Shown: positions 47,022 to 56,272 of the stretch, in pieces
How the letters are laid out: every line of letters begins with the position of its first letter
Numbering within the stretch: the stretch's first letter is position 1
NCBI RefSeq assembly: GCF_027172205.1
Contig: NC_070614.1
Span: forward strand, 51,214,001 to 51,278,000
Direction: 5' to 3'
Length of the DNA stretch: 64,000 nt
Source: Podarcis raffonei
Taxonomy: Eukaryota; Chordata; Lepidosauria; Squamata; Lacertidae
Notes under the pieces: generated by a model
Told to the model about the DNA's origin: nothing
Database searches by the model: none
The model's input: only the letters and a program-made list of their open reading frames with translations
Position numbers and translations under genes: made by a program

Positions 47022-47720
47022 GTTAGTTCTCACCTGGGGTCTCCACCATCGTCCCACCATCTTTCTTTCTTTATTCATTTCCTGTTTAATGCTTTCCACG
47101 TGTTTTTTGCTTGTAAGCTGATTGTGGCTATTGAGGAAAAATTGATGCAATAGCGGAGTGAAACAGAGAAAAAGATTTAAGTACTAATAGCAAAGAATTA
47201 GGTTAGGGGCAAGAGAGGGTTGGTGGGGCTTAGCAGCTCTCCTGGCGAGACAGAATTTCAAGGGGGGTTCTTGAAGAGGGATAAATAGGTACCGCTCCGG
47301 CGGGAAGGTAAACGGCATTTCTGTGCGCTGCTCTGGTTCGCCAGAAGCGGCTTAGTCATGCTGGCCACATGACCCAGAAAAACTGTCTGCGGACAAACAT
47401 TGGCTCCCTCGGCCAGTAAAGCTAGATGAGCGACTGGACCTAACAGTCAGGGGTACCTTTACCTTTACTTCTCTTGAAGAGGAGAGGGGCATGTGCCTGG
47501 GGGACAGAAGCCCCTGTGTTCTTTGGAGGGCGCCTTTAAGCGCCCGGGAGATGAAGACAGCCTTTGCCAACCTGGGGCCCTCCAGGCGCTTGGAACTAAA
47601 ACTCCCATCGGTGCCAGCCACCACCTTGAGAGCTGCAGCCCCAAGCCTCTGGAGGGCCCAAGGCTGGATTAGGAGCAGATGGGACCCTCCTTCTCACCCT
47701 CTCCCTCCTTTGCTCTGCAG
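47022..47720. other. NAA38 intron 2
   Basis: It holds the truncated Sauria SINE (47280-47471) and a fold-back MITE copy (about 47560-47655: GCCAACCTGGGGCCCTCCAG, inverted CTCTGGAGGGCCCAAGG). Confidence 0.6.
47280..47471 (+). repeat. Sauria SINE, 5'-truncated, with target duplication
   Basis: Only the body and tail are present, from ATAAATAGGTACCGCTCCGG to CTTTACCTTTACT. TCTTGAAGAGG flanks both sides (47269-47279 and 47472-47482), so it was inserted already truncated. Confidence 0.92.
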
Positions 47721-47833
47721 ACTCCTTCTCCGCCGGAGAGCCCAGGGTCTTGGGTCTGGCCATGGTTCCAGGACATCACATTGTCTCCATCGAGGTGGAG
47801 CTGGAGAGCCTGGCCTCCTTGCAGTACCTCTGA
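47721..47833 (+). CDS. NAA38: NAA38 coding exon 3 (C-terminus and stop)
   Basis: This exon encodes residues 89-125: [20 protein letters not shown] then [16 protein letters not shown] and a TGA stop at 47831-47833. This is the Sm2 half of the LSm fold and matches the human [20 protein letters not shown] segment. The acceptor is TTTGCTCTGCAG. No canonical AATAAA was seen in the first few hundred bases after the stop, so the 3' end is not placed. Confidence 0.96.
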
Positions 47834-50075
47834 TGCACCGCCAGAGGGCAGCAGGCCTCCAACGTTTGACTGGACTCTGGACTCTGGGGGGGGGGGTGAT
47901 GCGGGGAAGGGATACAGTTTGCTGCAGGGCAAGAGACCTTTCTCCTCCCTTCCCGGCTAGACCCCGGTTTTCACCGTTGCCAGGGAATGAAGCTTTCCTG
48001 GAAAAGCTGGACTGGACCAGTGCATGCACTGTGAAACAGGACACCCCCCATCTCCAGGACTTGGAAAGGGGGTGGACTTAAATGTTTGCATTTTTCAAAT
48101 GTTTGTTAAATCTGGAAAAGAATCCCGTTGCTGTTCTGAATTATTGTGGGTTTGTTTTCTCGTAACGCTTGGACCTCGTGTGGGCCACGGGCAGACCTTG
48201 GCTGCTACCTCTGTGGCCTGTGGGAGTTCTGTTTGGTCATCCCCACTGATGATGGTGAATTTATTCCGCTTATTTCTTTGTTGTTGTTGGTTTTAAAAAA
48301 CACCACTTGAACAAGAAAAAAATACCTTTTGTAACTTGCATGACTTATTTGCAAGATTCTGCCTTTGTTAGATGAAGACGCCAAGGCGGTAGAGCACTGA
48401 ATCCACTAGCCCTTGGCAACTGAACTCCGCCATCAGCTTCTGAAATTTTCTCTTATGTATTCCCCACCCCACACGCCGCCAATATTCTTTCAAACCACAA
48501 GGGCTGGAAACAGGAATGGCGCCATCGCTGCAGGTAGAGTCCAGCCCTCAAGATTGCATTCTGCACTGCAGAACCCATTCTGCTGCCCTGCTGGCAACAG
48601 GGGCGTTTAATTTGCCAGCTGGATCTGAAAAGGTGCCATCTTGATCTCAGCGGCTGACATTTTTTAATAGGGAAAGCCTTTGCCACCAGTTCCCTGGGAA
48701 GAAGCAGCAGGATTTGCTCCCAAGCTGACCCGTGCGGCTGTTCCATCAGCTGCAAAGCAGTGCAGGAAACGGTATCTATAGATAGACCGGGGTCTTGTCG
48801 TCTTTGGCTCCTCTTTGCTCCCACATCACAATGGGGAGCTTGTACACGCCAGCAGCCGTGTTATCTTATCCGAGGTTCCTTCCTTCCCCAGAACGCAGAG
48901 TTTCCATAAGAGAATCTTGGCGCCCGGGGCTGACTCCACTCTTCCTTATCCTGTTCTGGAACAGGATATTCCCCTCTCCAGCCCCACGGCAAGAGTGATA
49001 ACCTTTTCGCAGGTTGTCTATGTCCCTCTGGTAGCTGCGCAACAGGCCGAAGTTCAGCCAGGGCAGTTTCCCCTCCCTGCCAGGGAAAGCTTCACTTGTT
49101 GGATTTTCTGTCTCGTGGCACAGGTGCTTCGGCAGAGAATAAGGTGTTCGTGACGAAGGTTACGCTGTCCTAGGGGTGTGCCTGTGTTCCTGCAGCCGCT
49201 GCAGTTCAGCCTTTTCAACGAGCAAACACTTTTTGCAGCCATTATCCGTCAATAAGTTGCAATTAATGTCATTTCATGGAGGCTGGGGGGGGGGGACAAT
49301 TGTCCCAGAGGGACCATCTCAGCTGAACCCAGGTTACCATAATTCAAAGTCCACCACCCTGGTCTCAGCTCAACGGAATGGATGCTCGTGGGTTAAAACA
49401 GGCATGAATGAGAAAGCCCAATTTCAACCTTCATTCTAGACGGAAGGAAGCTAGGGATCTTGCGAGGACTGCAACACCCATCCTTCTTGACTGTTGGCCT
49501 TGCTGGCTCGAAGTGTGTGGAGTCTCAATGACATCGGAGTGCCACCAGTTACTCCATCCCTGCTGAAATGGCCTAGGTGACCAGATGCAAATGTAAACAT
49601 CCGTCTGTCTTGAGAGAGAATGGAGTGCACCACCAGGGGTGAAATCAAAGTGCTTCACCAGCAGCACTGAAAGGACTTCCTTGGGCGCAAGCTTGGGCAC
49701 AAGGGAGCGTCCAGCTGCCACCCCACAGGCAGCGTAGGTTTAGAATCAGAGTTTTCCTTCTCCTAGATGAGCCCCATCCGCTCCTCACTTCCCTCTACAG
49801 CAGGTGCAGAAGCCACCAGAGCCTGCCTTCACATGCAGTCCATAACTCCCTGAGGGTTTGAGACCCATCGGCTCCCCTCACCTGGTTTAGCCGGCCAGTG
49901 GAAGCCGTTCACAGGGTGTGGCTGTTGTTGCACACTGACAGCTTCTAGGAGCCACAGGTGAGAGCTGAGTGCAGGGTGCGGACCAGAGGTGGACAGACCA
50001 CCCCAGAAGGAGCAGGACATGTCCCCACCAGAGGTACTCCTCCCCTAACAGCTCCTCCCCTAAATGCAATAAATA
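47834..50075. other. NAA38 downstream flank
   Basis: This includes the NAA38 3' UTR of unknown length. No other gene or named repeat was recognised. Confidence 0.45.
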
Positions 50076-50596
50076 CCATATTTTTCGTCCTATAGGGCGC
50101 ACCGGCCCATAGGACGCACCTCGTTTTTTTGGGGGGGGGAATGAATTAAAAAAAATATATTCCCCCCCCCAGCCGCAGCTGCAGCCCCAAGCCTTGCGCA
50201 CACCTGCCCGAAGCATGGGGCGCCCTCCGGAGGGCTCCCCGTGCTTCGGGCTGCAGGCTGCCGCCCCAAGCCTCGCGCGCCCGGCGGGACCTCCCACCGG
50301 GTGCGCAAGGCTTGCGGACACCCGCCCGAAGCACGGGGCGCCCTCTGGAGGGCTCCCCGTGCTTTGGGCAACAAGCTGCTGCCCGCAAGCCTTGTGAGCC
50401 CGCGGGACCTCCCGCTGGGCTTGCAAGGCTTGAGGATAGCTTCCTGAAGCCTGGAGAGCAAGAGGCATCGGTGCGCACCGACCCCTCTCACTCTCCAGGC
50501 TTCAGCGAAAGCCTGCATTCGCCCCATAGGACGCACACACATTTCCCCTTCATTTTTGGAGGGGGAAAAGTGCGTCCTACGGGGCGAAAAATACGG
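50076..50596. mobile_element. Nonautonomous DNA element with CCGTATTTTTC ends, copy 2, GC-rich interior
   Basis: The ends are CCATATTTTTCGTCCTATAG and, read inward from the right, CCGTATTTTTCGCCCCGTAG; TA flanks both. The interior (about 50165-50460) is very GC-rich and repeats a unit of about 120 bp containing GAAGCAYGGGGCGCCCTC followed by its near-inverse GAGGGCTCCCCGTGCTTC. Confidence 0.85.
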
Positions 50597-50611
50597 TAAA
50601 TAAAGCAGGAA

Positions 50612-50690
50612 TGGGAACCTGGTTTCCTCCAGGGGTTGCTGGACTCCAAAATCCCATCAGGCCGAGCCTGCATGGCCAGCAATCAGGGTT
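50612..50690. repeat. Fold-back MITE fragment, copy 6
   Basis: GGGAACCTGGTTTCCTCCAG, then GTTGCTGGACTCCAAAATCC and CATCAGGCCGAGCCTGCATG, a diverged half copy of the family. Confidence 0.5.
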
Positions 50691-50839
50691 GGTGATGGGA
50701 ACAGGAACCCTACAACAGACATGTCTTATGGATACTAGCAGTGGTGGAGGAAAAGGGTGGGTAGATTTCAGGCTTGCAGGATTTACCTTGGGTATTTTTG
50801 GGGGGGTGGGGTTGTCATCACCAAAGCTCACCGTTCAAA

Positions 50840-51183
50840 GCTAGGTACAGAGTGGTGTCTTTTGATGGAGTCGGCTTTCTCCCGATTGAAGTGCAGAGTG
50901 TTTGAGGACCGGGACATTCGCAGGGAAACCAAAATGCTTGTTTACAAAGCTATTGTACTACCAACCTTGGACCACTTATAAACGCCATCTCCAAATCCTC
51001 GAATTATTCCATCAACGGTGTCTCCGAAAAATTGTACACATCACTTGGGAAGACTGGCGAACTAATATCAGTGTATTAGAAGAAGCAAAGATCACCAGTG
51101 TTGAAGCAACGATTTTTCAACATCAACTTCGTTGGACTGGTCATGTTATGCAGATGCCTGATTATTGTCTTCCAAAGCAGCTA
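50840..51183 (+). repeat. Non-LTR retrotransposon (LINE), C-terminal part, first half
   Basis: The frame reads LQILELFHQRCLRKIVHITW, EDWRTNISVLEEAKITSVEA and HQLRWTGHVMQMPDYCLPKQ, the end of a LINE reverse transcriptase protein of the FHQRCLR/QLRWxGHV type. The clade is not assigned. It is interrupted at LPKQL by a Tigger-like element and resumes at 51403. Confidence 0.8.
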
Positions 51184-51400
51184 CAGTGGTACCTCGGGTT
51201 ACAGACGCTTCAGGTTAGAGACGCTTCAGGTTACAGACTCCACTAACCCAGAAATAGTACCTTGGGTTAAGAACTTTGCTTTAGGATGAGAACAGAAATT
51301 GTGTGGCGGTGGCAGCAGGAGGCCCCATTAGCTAAAGTGGTGCTTCAGGTTAAGAACGGATCTCCGGAACAAATTAAGTTCTTAACCTGAGGTACCACTG
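51184..51400. mobile_element. Tigger-like nonautonomous element, copy 3, inside a LINE
   Basis: The left end CAGTGGTACCTCGGGTTA and the right end, read inward, CAGTGGTACCTCAGGTTA are flanked by TA (51182-51183 and 51401-51402). Removing one TA restores continuity of the surrounding LINE reading (LPKQL then YSEL). Confidence 0.93.
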
Positions 51401-51402
51401 TA

Positions 51403-51800
51403 CTCTATTCCGAACTTTAAAATGGAAAGCGTAATGCAGGTGGTCAACAAAAGTGGTTTAAAGACTTGTCTCAAGGCAAGTCTTAAAAAAATGTAGTATA
51501 AACACTGACAACTGGGAAACACTGGTCTGCGAGGGCTCCAGTTGGAGAACAGCCTTGACCAAAGGTGTCGTGGGCTTTGAAGACACTCAAACTCAGGAAG
51601 CAAGGGAGAAACGTGCTAAGAGGAAGGCATGCTTGGCAAACCCTCACCGTGATCAGCTCCCACCCAGAAACTATGTCCCCACTGTGGAAGGACGTGTGGG
51701 TCCAGAATTGGCCTCCACAGTCACTTACGGACTCATTGTTAAAACCGTGTTTATGGAAGACAATCTTACTCGGCTACGAGGGGTTGCCGAAGAAGAAAAG
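51403..51800 (+). repeat. Same LINE, second half
   Basis: After the insertion the decayed frame continues GKRNAGGQQKWFKDLSQ and later a region rich in AREKRAKRKACLANPHRDQL, the expected tail of this LINE protein. Several stops and frame changes show it is dead. Confidence 0.7.
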
Positions 51801-52175
51801 ACATGGGACAGTGTAAGAATTTGCCCAATCCTCTTTCAAAGCCATCTAGGTTGGGGGGGATCTTTTCTCTAAACTAAAAAGTCCCCCAAGGTGCCTGCGT
51901 TCTCTCATTTCAATTCGCAACTTGCCGGAAGAAAAAAGTGGGCAAGCAGGGGAACGGGGCTGGTGTTTCTCTCCCGCTCTGTTGGCGAGGACGGGGACCC
52001 CTGAGCAAAACGGCGCTTGGCTAAGCCTGTGACTTAAGGCACTGGAAATGCAAGTGTGATGCAAAGGTCCGTTTCTGCCATGATACGATTCAAGTGCCTC
52101 TTCTACACCTTGTGTACTGGGTGTGACTTCCCCAAAAGAAAAACGGCTCATGCAAACCGCTCGTCCTTTCCAGTA

Positions 52176-52536
52176 CCGTATTTTTCGCTCTATAGGACGC
52201 ACTTTTTCCCCTCCAAAAATTAAGGGGAAACGTGTGTGCGACTTATGGAGCGAATGCAGGCTCCTTGGCTTCAGCGATAGCAACGCGAAGCCTCCAAAGC
52301 GCAGCGGGAGCGCTCCCTTTGTGCTCCGGAGGCTACGCGTTGCTTTTGCTGAAGCCTGGAGAGCGAGAGGGGTCGGTGAGCCGCCTGGAGCCTTTGGAGC
52401 ACAGCGGGAACTCGCGTTGCGCTCTGAAGGCTTTGGGTTGCTTTTGCTGAAGCCGGGAGAGCAAGACTCTTGATTTTTCTTGATTCCCCCCCCCCAAAAA
52501 AAAACCTAGGTGCGCCTTATGGAGCAAAAAATACTG
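52176..52536. mobile_element. Nonautonomous DNA element with CCGTATTTTTC ends, copy 3
   Basis: The left end CCGTATTTTTCGCTCTATAG and the right end, read inward, CAGTATTTTTTGCTCCATAA are flanked by TA on both sides. The interior has a GCGAAGCCTCCAAAGCGCAG-type unit repeated in inverted orientation (CTCCGGAGGCTACGCGTTGC). Confidence 0.85.
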
Positions 52537-52538
52537 TA

Positions 52539-54053
52539 ATTGACAACCCCATGTCTGAAAGCACGAATGTAGATTTAGCCATCAAGGAAGTTCAGCAGCA
52601 AATAATATCCTTACCTAAATCTACAACATAAGCCTGGTTAGATGGGGGGGGGGGATATGACCATATCCCGAGCTCCTTCAGAACAAGTCCTTTTCTACGA
52701 GTTGACTACCCCTCCACACAGTGAATTTGCCCCCAGCCCCACCCACCATCCTAGCGCAAGGAAAGTCAGAGCCCACCCCAGCCATAATAATAAACGCAAC
52801 CACTCAAAGCTTCGTATCAAAGTTGTAGTCTGCATATTGACAAAACTGTACAAATGAGTTTCGTCCGAATAATTCCCGCCCGCGATAAATGTGTCGCTTG
52901 AACAGCGTGCTTATATGTAACTTGGCAAGAGCTCAAGGTGGCCGCGGCTTAGTGTGCGTGCGAGGAAGAGGGCAGTAGGGCCCCTAACCTTTCTGGAACT
53001 CGTATCCTGATACGGCTGCAAAAATTATCCCCAGGGACACCTACAGGCTTCCATCTTCACCTTGTCCAACCACAGAAATCCAAACATGTCCCAGGTAGCA
53101 GAGAGTTCCATGGGTTAAAGAAACTACTTGCTAGAGCTATTCTTGCCTCTTCCCACCCACCCCTTTGTGCAGGAGAACCCTTTCATACATAGAAAGGGCT
53201 AATTCCTTACTTTTTTTAATGCAAAGTTTTGCTTGTGGAGCAATTCCCACTCTGTAGTAAACTCTGCAATGGGCCTTCAACTCTCCAGCAGCCCTGTTTG
53301 TGTGAAGGGCAGCTGAGGGGAGAAGCGAGACTGAGGACCCCCCCACTCCACCCTAACACACCGTCGCAAAGTCCTTCACCTCCAGGGTGAATTGTCAGTT
53401 TTTCCTCGTCAGCAGCTGGAGAGATGAACCATGTTACAAATTCTCTGCGGGTGTGTTTAGGGCTTTTAATACTGGAAGCCGCTGGGGAATGAGGGTCTGC
53501 GTCCATCTTTCCTTATGAGCCAAAGGTTCTTCCGGCAGTTTTTCTGTGCAGGGTCATTCACATTCTTTGGAGGCGAGTGGGGAGACGGCTGCCGTTGGGC
53601 TCACGTCCCGCTTCCTGGCTTCTCACAGGGATCTGGGTGGCCACTGTGAGAACAAGATGGACTTCCTTGGGCCTGACCCACCTGCAGAGTTCTGCTTATG
53701 TTCTGATGAAGGCTAGACACTGGGACTGATGCTGAAATTGGCCGTTTCCCTTCGAATCACAGAACCACAGAGTTGGAAAGGGACCCCCGTCCCGACATCC
53801 CACTGCAATGCAGGAACGACAGCCTTGCCTCTGATGGGATTTTGCGCCTCTCCCTTTGCAACAGTCCTGTGCTCGGTGAGAGCCTGGCGCCCCATTGCAC
53901 ATCTCACTGCGGCGACGTATCCCACTCTTGCTGCCGGTCTGAGACAAGTGCGTTCCCTCAAGCTTCCGCGTCCAGATCTTGCTGCTGGTGTTCTGTGCCC
54001 TCCCCACCCACCCCACCCCACCCACTCCCGGTCCCAAACCGCCCCCCCCCTCC
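52539..54053. other. TMEM88 downstream flank
   Basis: This includes the TMEM88 3' UTR, whose end is not placed. A minus-strand CR1 3' tip is likely at about 53755-53830 (AACCACAGAGTTGGAAAGGG). No other gene was recognised. Confidence 0.45.
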
Positions 54054-54320
54054 TCAAACCCAGACTTTCTCCACTGGCTCGAAATCCTGGCTGCAGCAGC
54101 ACCCGGAGCTGTGGTAATGGGACGCGGGCAGGTTCTTGTAGACAGCCTTGCTGTAGGGGACGAGGCAGTAGCCCAGCTGGAGCCGGCGGGCCAGGCGGCA
54201 GTAGGCAGCCAGCGCCAAGACCAGGAGGGGCACCAGGAGGGTGAAGCCCACCACCAGGAGCGCCACGGAGGAGGCGTCGTTCAGGTGGGCCGTGCAGTAG
54301 GGCTCCTGGGTGTGTAAGAA
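54054..54320 (-). CDS. TMEM88: TMEM88 coding exon 2 (second membrane span, PDZ-binding end)
   Basis: This exon encodes residues 93-180 and a TGA stop. It starts FLHTQEPYCTAHLNDASSVA, has a second hydrophobic span (ALLVVGFTLLVPLLVLALAA, about residues 112-132), then a juxtamembrane LARRLQLGYCLVPYSKAVYK and a C-terminus ending EKVWV. The terminal VWV is the PDZ-binding motif that contacts Dishevelled in the family. A Cys-rich SSGCCCSQDF near the end replaces the Arg/Pro-rich part of the human protein. The acceptor is CTCCCTGCAG. The total is 180 aa against about 159 in human. Confidence 0.95.
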   Translation of the reverse strand, partial: FLHTQEPYCTAHLNDASSVALLVVGFTLLVPLLVLALAAYCRLARRLQLGYCLVPYSKAVYKNLPASHYHSSGCCCSQDFEPVEKVWV

Positions 54321-54364
54321 CTGCAGGGAGAGAGGGAGAGAAAGCCATGTTAGGAGTCAGCGGC

Positions 54365-55050
54365 CATCAGAAGAAGCTTGCTGAATCAGGCCTGCAGCCC
54401 ATCTGGTCAGCACATAGCTGCCAACCGTCCCTTATTTGGCAGGAAACTCCCTTATCCCAGTGCCATGTCCCGCTGCTGTCCCTTATTGATGATGTCCCTT
54501 AAATTTCCCGGGTTTCATGCTCGCCTGGCTCAGGAGGGAAGCAGTGGCTCGGGGTCCTCCTCCATACGCGCGAGAGCATGCACTGCCGCCGTTGTCCTGG
54601 CGCGAGGAGTTCCATCAGCCCTTCCCCGCCTGGGTGGGGGGGGAGAGAGACTCTTGCCCACGCCGCCCGTGAGCCCGGAGGTGGCAGCGGTGGTGAGGAG
54701 GAAGAGGAGGGGATGAGGGAGGAGGAAGAGGAGGCAGCCTGAGGGAGGAGGAAGAGGAGGGGATGGGGAGGGACGCAGAAGGGCGGAGCTTCAGCGGCTG
54801 CCGCGGCGCCGCAACCACCTCATGCCGGATTGACAGCATCTGTCAATCCTACCAATGCGTGTAACTCTTTACAATAGCAAAACCCCTTATTTTAGCTGCT
54901 GGTCCCTTATTTTCGAGGCTGCTGGTCCCTTATTTTCAAATCTGTAAGTTGACAGCTATGGGTCAGCAGCCTGTTCTCACAGCGGCTGACCGGATGCTTG
55001 TGGCAAAACTTCGACAGGACCTGAAAACAAGAGCATTCTCTCCGTCCTGC
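54365..55050 (+). repeat. GAACATAAGAA-family repeat, split by a hAT element
   Basis: CTGAATCAGGCCTGCAGCCC and ATCTGGTCAGCA (to 54412) continue after the insertion as GGTCAGCAGCCTGTTCTCAC, GCTGACCGGATGC and GGACCTGAAAACAAGAGC (from 54961), the order seen in the copy at 5876. The middle is the element at 54413-54960. Confidence 0.7.
54413..54960. mobile_element. Nonautonomous hAT element with perfect 8-bp duplication (CATAGCTG ends)
   Basis: The ends CATAGCTGCCAACC and, inverted, CATAGCTGTCAACT are flanked by perfect GGTCAGCA copies (54405-54412 and 54961-54968). The 8-bp duplication supports the hAT group. The interior has a G+A-rich minisatellite (GAGGAGGAAGAGGAGG units, 54690-54770) and three CTGGTCCCTTATTTT-type units near the right end. 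It lies in TMEM88 intron 1. Confidence 0.9.
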
Positions 55051-56013
55051 GGTCCAGCGTGTGGACGTGCTTGATGAAGGCAGTTCCTTCATGGTCCCAA
55101 AGCTCTGTAATGCAGATCAGTTGCCAACCAAGGATGCTGTGGCGCAAGTAAAAGGGGGCATCTCTTCCCAATCTGGCCGTAACAGCCAGATAAGGCTGGG
55201 GGAAAGGGGTGAAAGGGGCGTCATAAAACGGAGACCCTGCATGAGCAGGCTGGGAGGGCCACTGTTCACGCCAACCCACGCTGCCCACGTTTGCAGGATC
55301 AGGCCAAAGGCCCGTCTCGTCCAGCGTCCTGATCTCACGGTGGCCAACCAGATGCCTACGAGAAGCCTGGAGGAGGATGGCGAGGGGGCAGAGACGAGGG
55401 AAAGGGAGCTGGCTTCTTTCTGAACAACCAGCTCCTCCCCAAAGTTCAGGGTGGGCGACGGAGACCCACACATCCATGCCTGGAATGTGCATCTCGGCCC
55501 CCACAAGGTTATCAAAGGCCCTGACCCTGGCATCTGGTTTTTGTCATGGCAAACAGAGCGGGAAGTCTGGACCCAGAGCCCCACTGAATCCTCCCTCCCT
55601 ATTGATCACTTCTTTTATTTTGGGGGTGTGTGTGTGTGTGATTGCTGAGTTCACCCACCAGCGCCCATGTTTAGAAGCTGCCGTACCTGAAATATCACAC
55701 CAGCTGGAGGGTTAGACTGCTCTCCTGGTGACACTCGGCTCCCTGTGTGGGCCAGTTTGGCCATGCAAGCACCTCCCGGCCGAGGTGGGCAGCAGAGCGA
55801 GGTGGTAGAGTCCCGAGGTGGCAGTGGCTGGGCTGTACCATCTCGGGGGGGCAAGCGAAGCAATCGAATTTATAAAAACGCTTTGCAAGCTGAAAACGAG
55901 CTAAGCATGGCTGGCTGAGATACTTTTTACACCGAGGTGCTAGATGTTTTTAATAGGGAGTTTTAATTGAGTTTCCTCCCCCCCCCCCACGAACAATAAA
56001 GGAACTTTTAAGC
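55051..56013. other. TMEM88 intron 1, middle
   Basis: A short piece of the GAACATAAGAA family is at about 55290-55370 (GGATCAGGCCAAAGGCCCGT, ACCAGATGCCTACGAGAAGC). No gene was recognised. Confidence 0.45.
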
Positions 56014-56264
56014 CAGGGGTCAGCAAACTTTTCCAGCAGGGGGCCAGTCCACTGTCCCCAGACCTTGTGGGGGGCCGGCCTATATTTTGGAAAAAAATAA
56101 TAATGAACGAATTCCTATGCCCCACAAATAACCCAGAGATGCATTTTAAATAAAAGGACACATTCTACGCATATAAAAACGCTGATTCCTGGATCGTCCG
56201 CGGGCCGGATATAGAAGGCGATTGGGCCGGATCTGGCTCCTGGGCCTTAGTTTACCTACCCATG
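56014..56264. mobile_element. Nonautonomous hAT (Charlie-like) element with perfect 8-bp duplication
   Basis: The left end CAGGGGTCAGCAAACTTTTC and the right end, read inward, CATGGGTAGGTAAACTAAGG bound 251 bp with GGGCCGG-rich insides, the Charlie pattern. TTTTAAGC is present on both sides (56006-56013, 56265-56272). Confidence 0.95.
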
Positions 56265-56272
56265 TTTTAAGC

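Noticed and set aside
49887-50542. Two overlapping minus-strand frames of 150-193 codons
   Set aside because: They lie inside the GC-rich interior of a nonautonomous DNA element and reflect its duplicated palindromic units, not a protein family.
54615-54839. Ser/Pro-rich frame with strong low-complexity bias
   Set aside because: It lies in the minisatellite of a hAT-type element.
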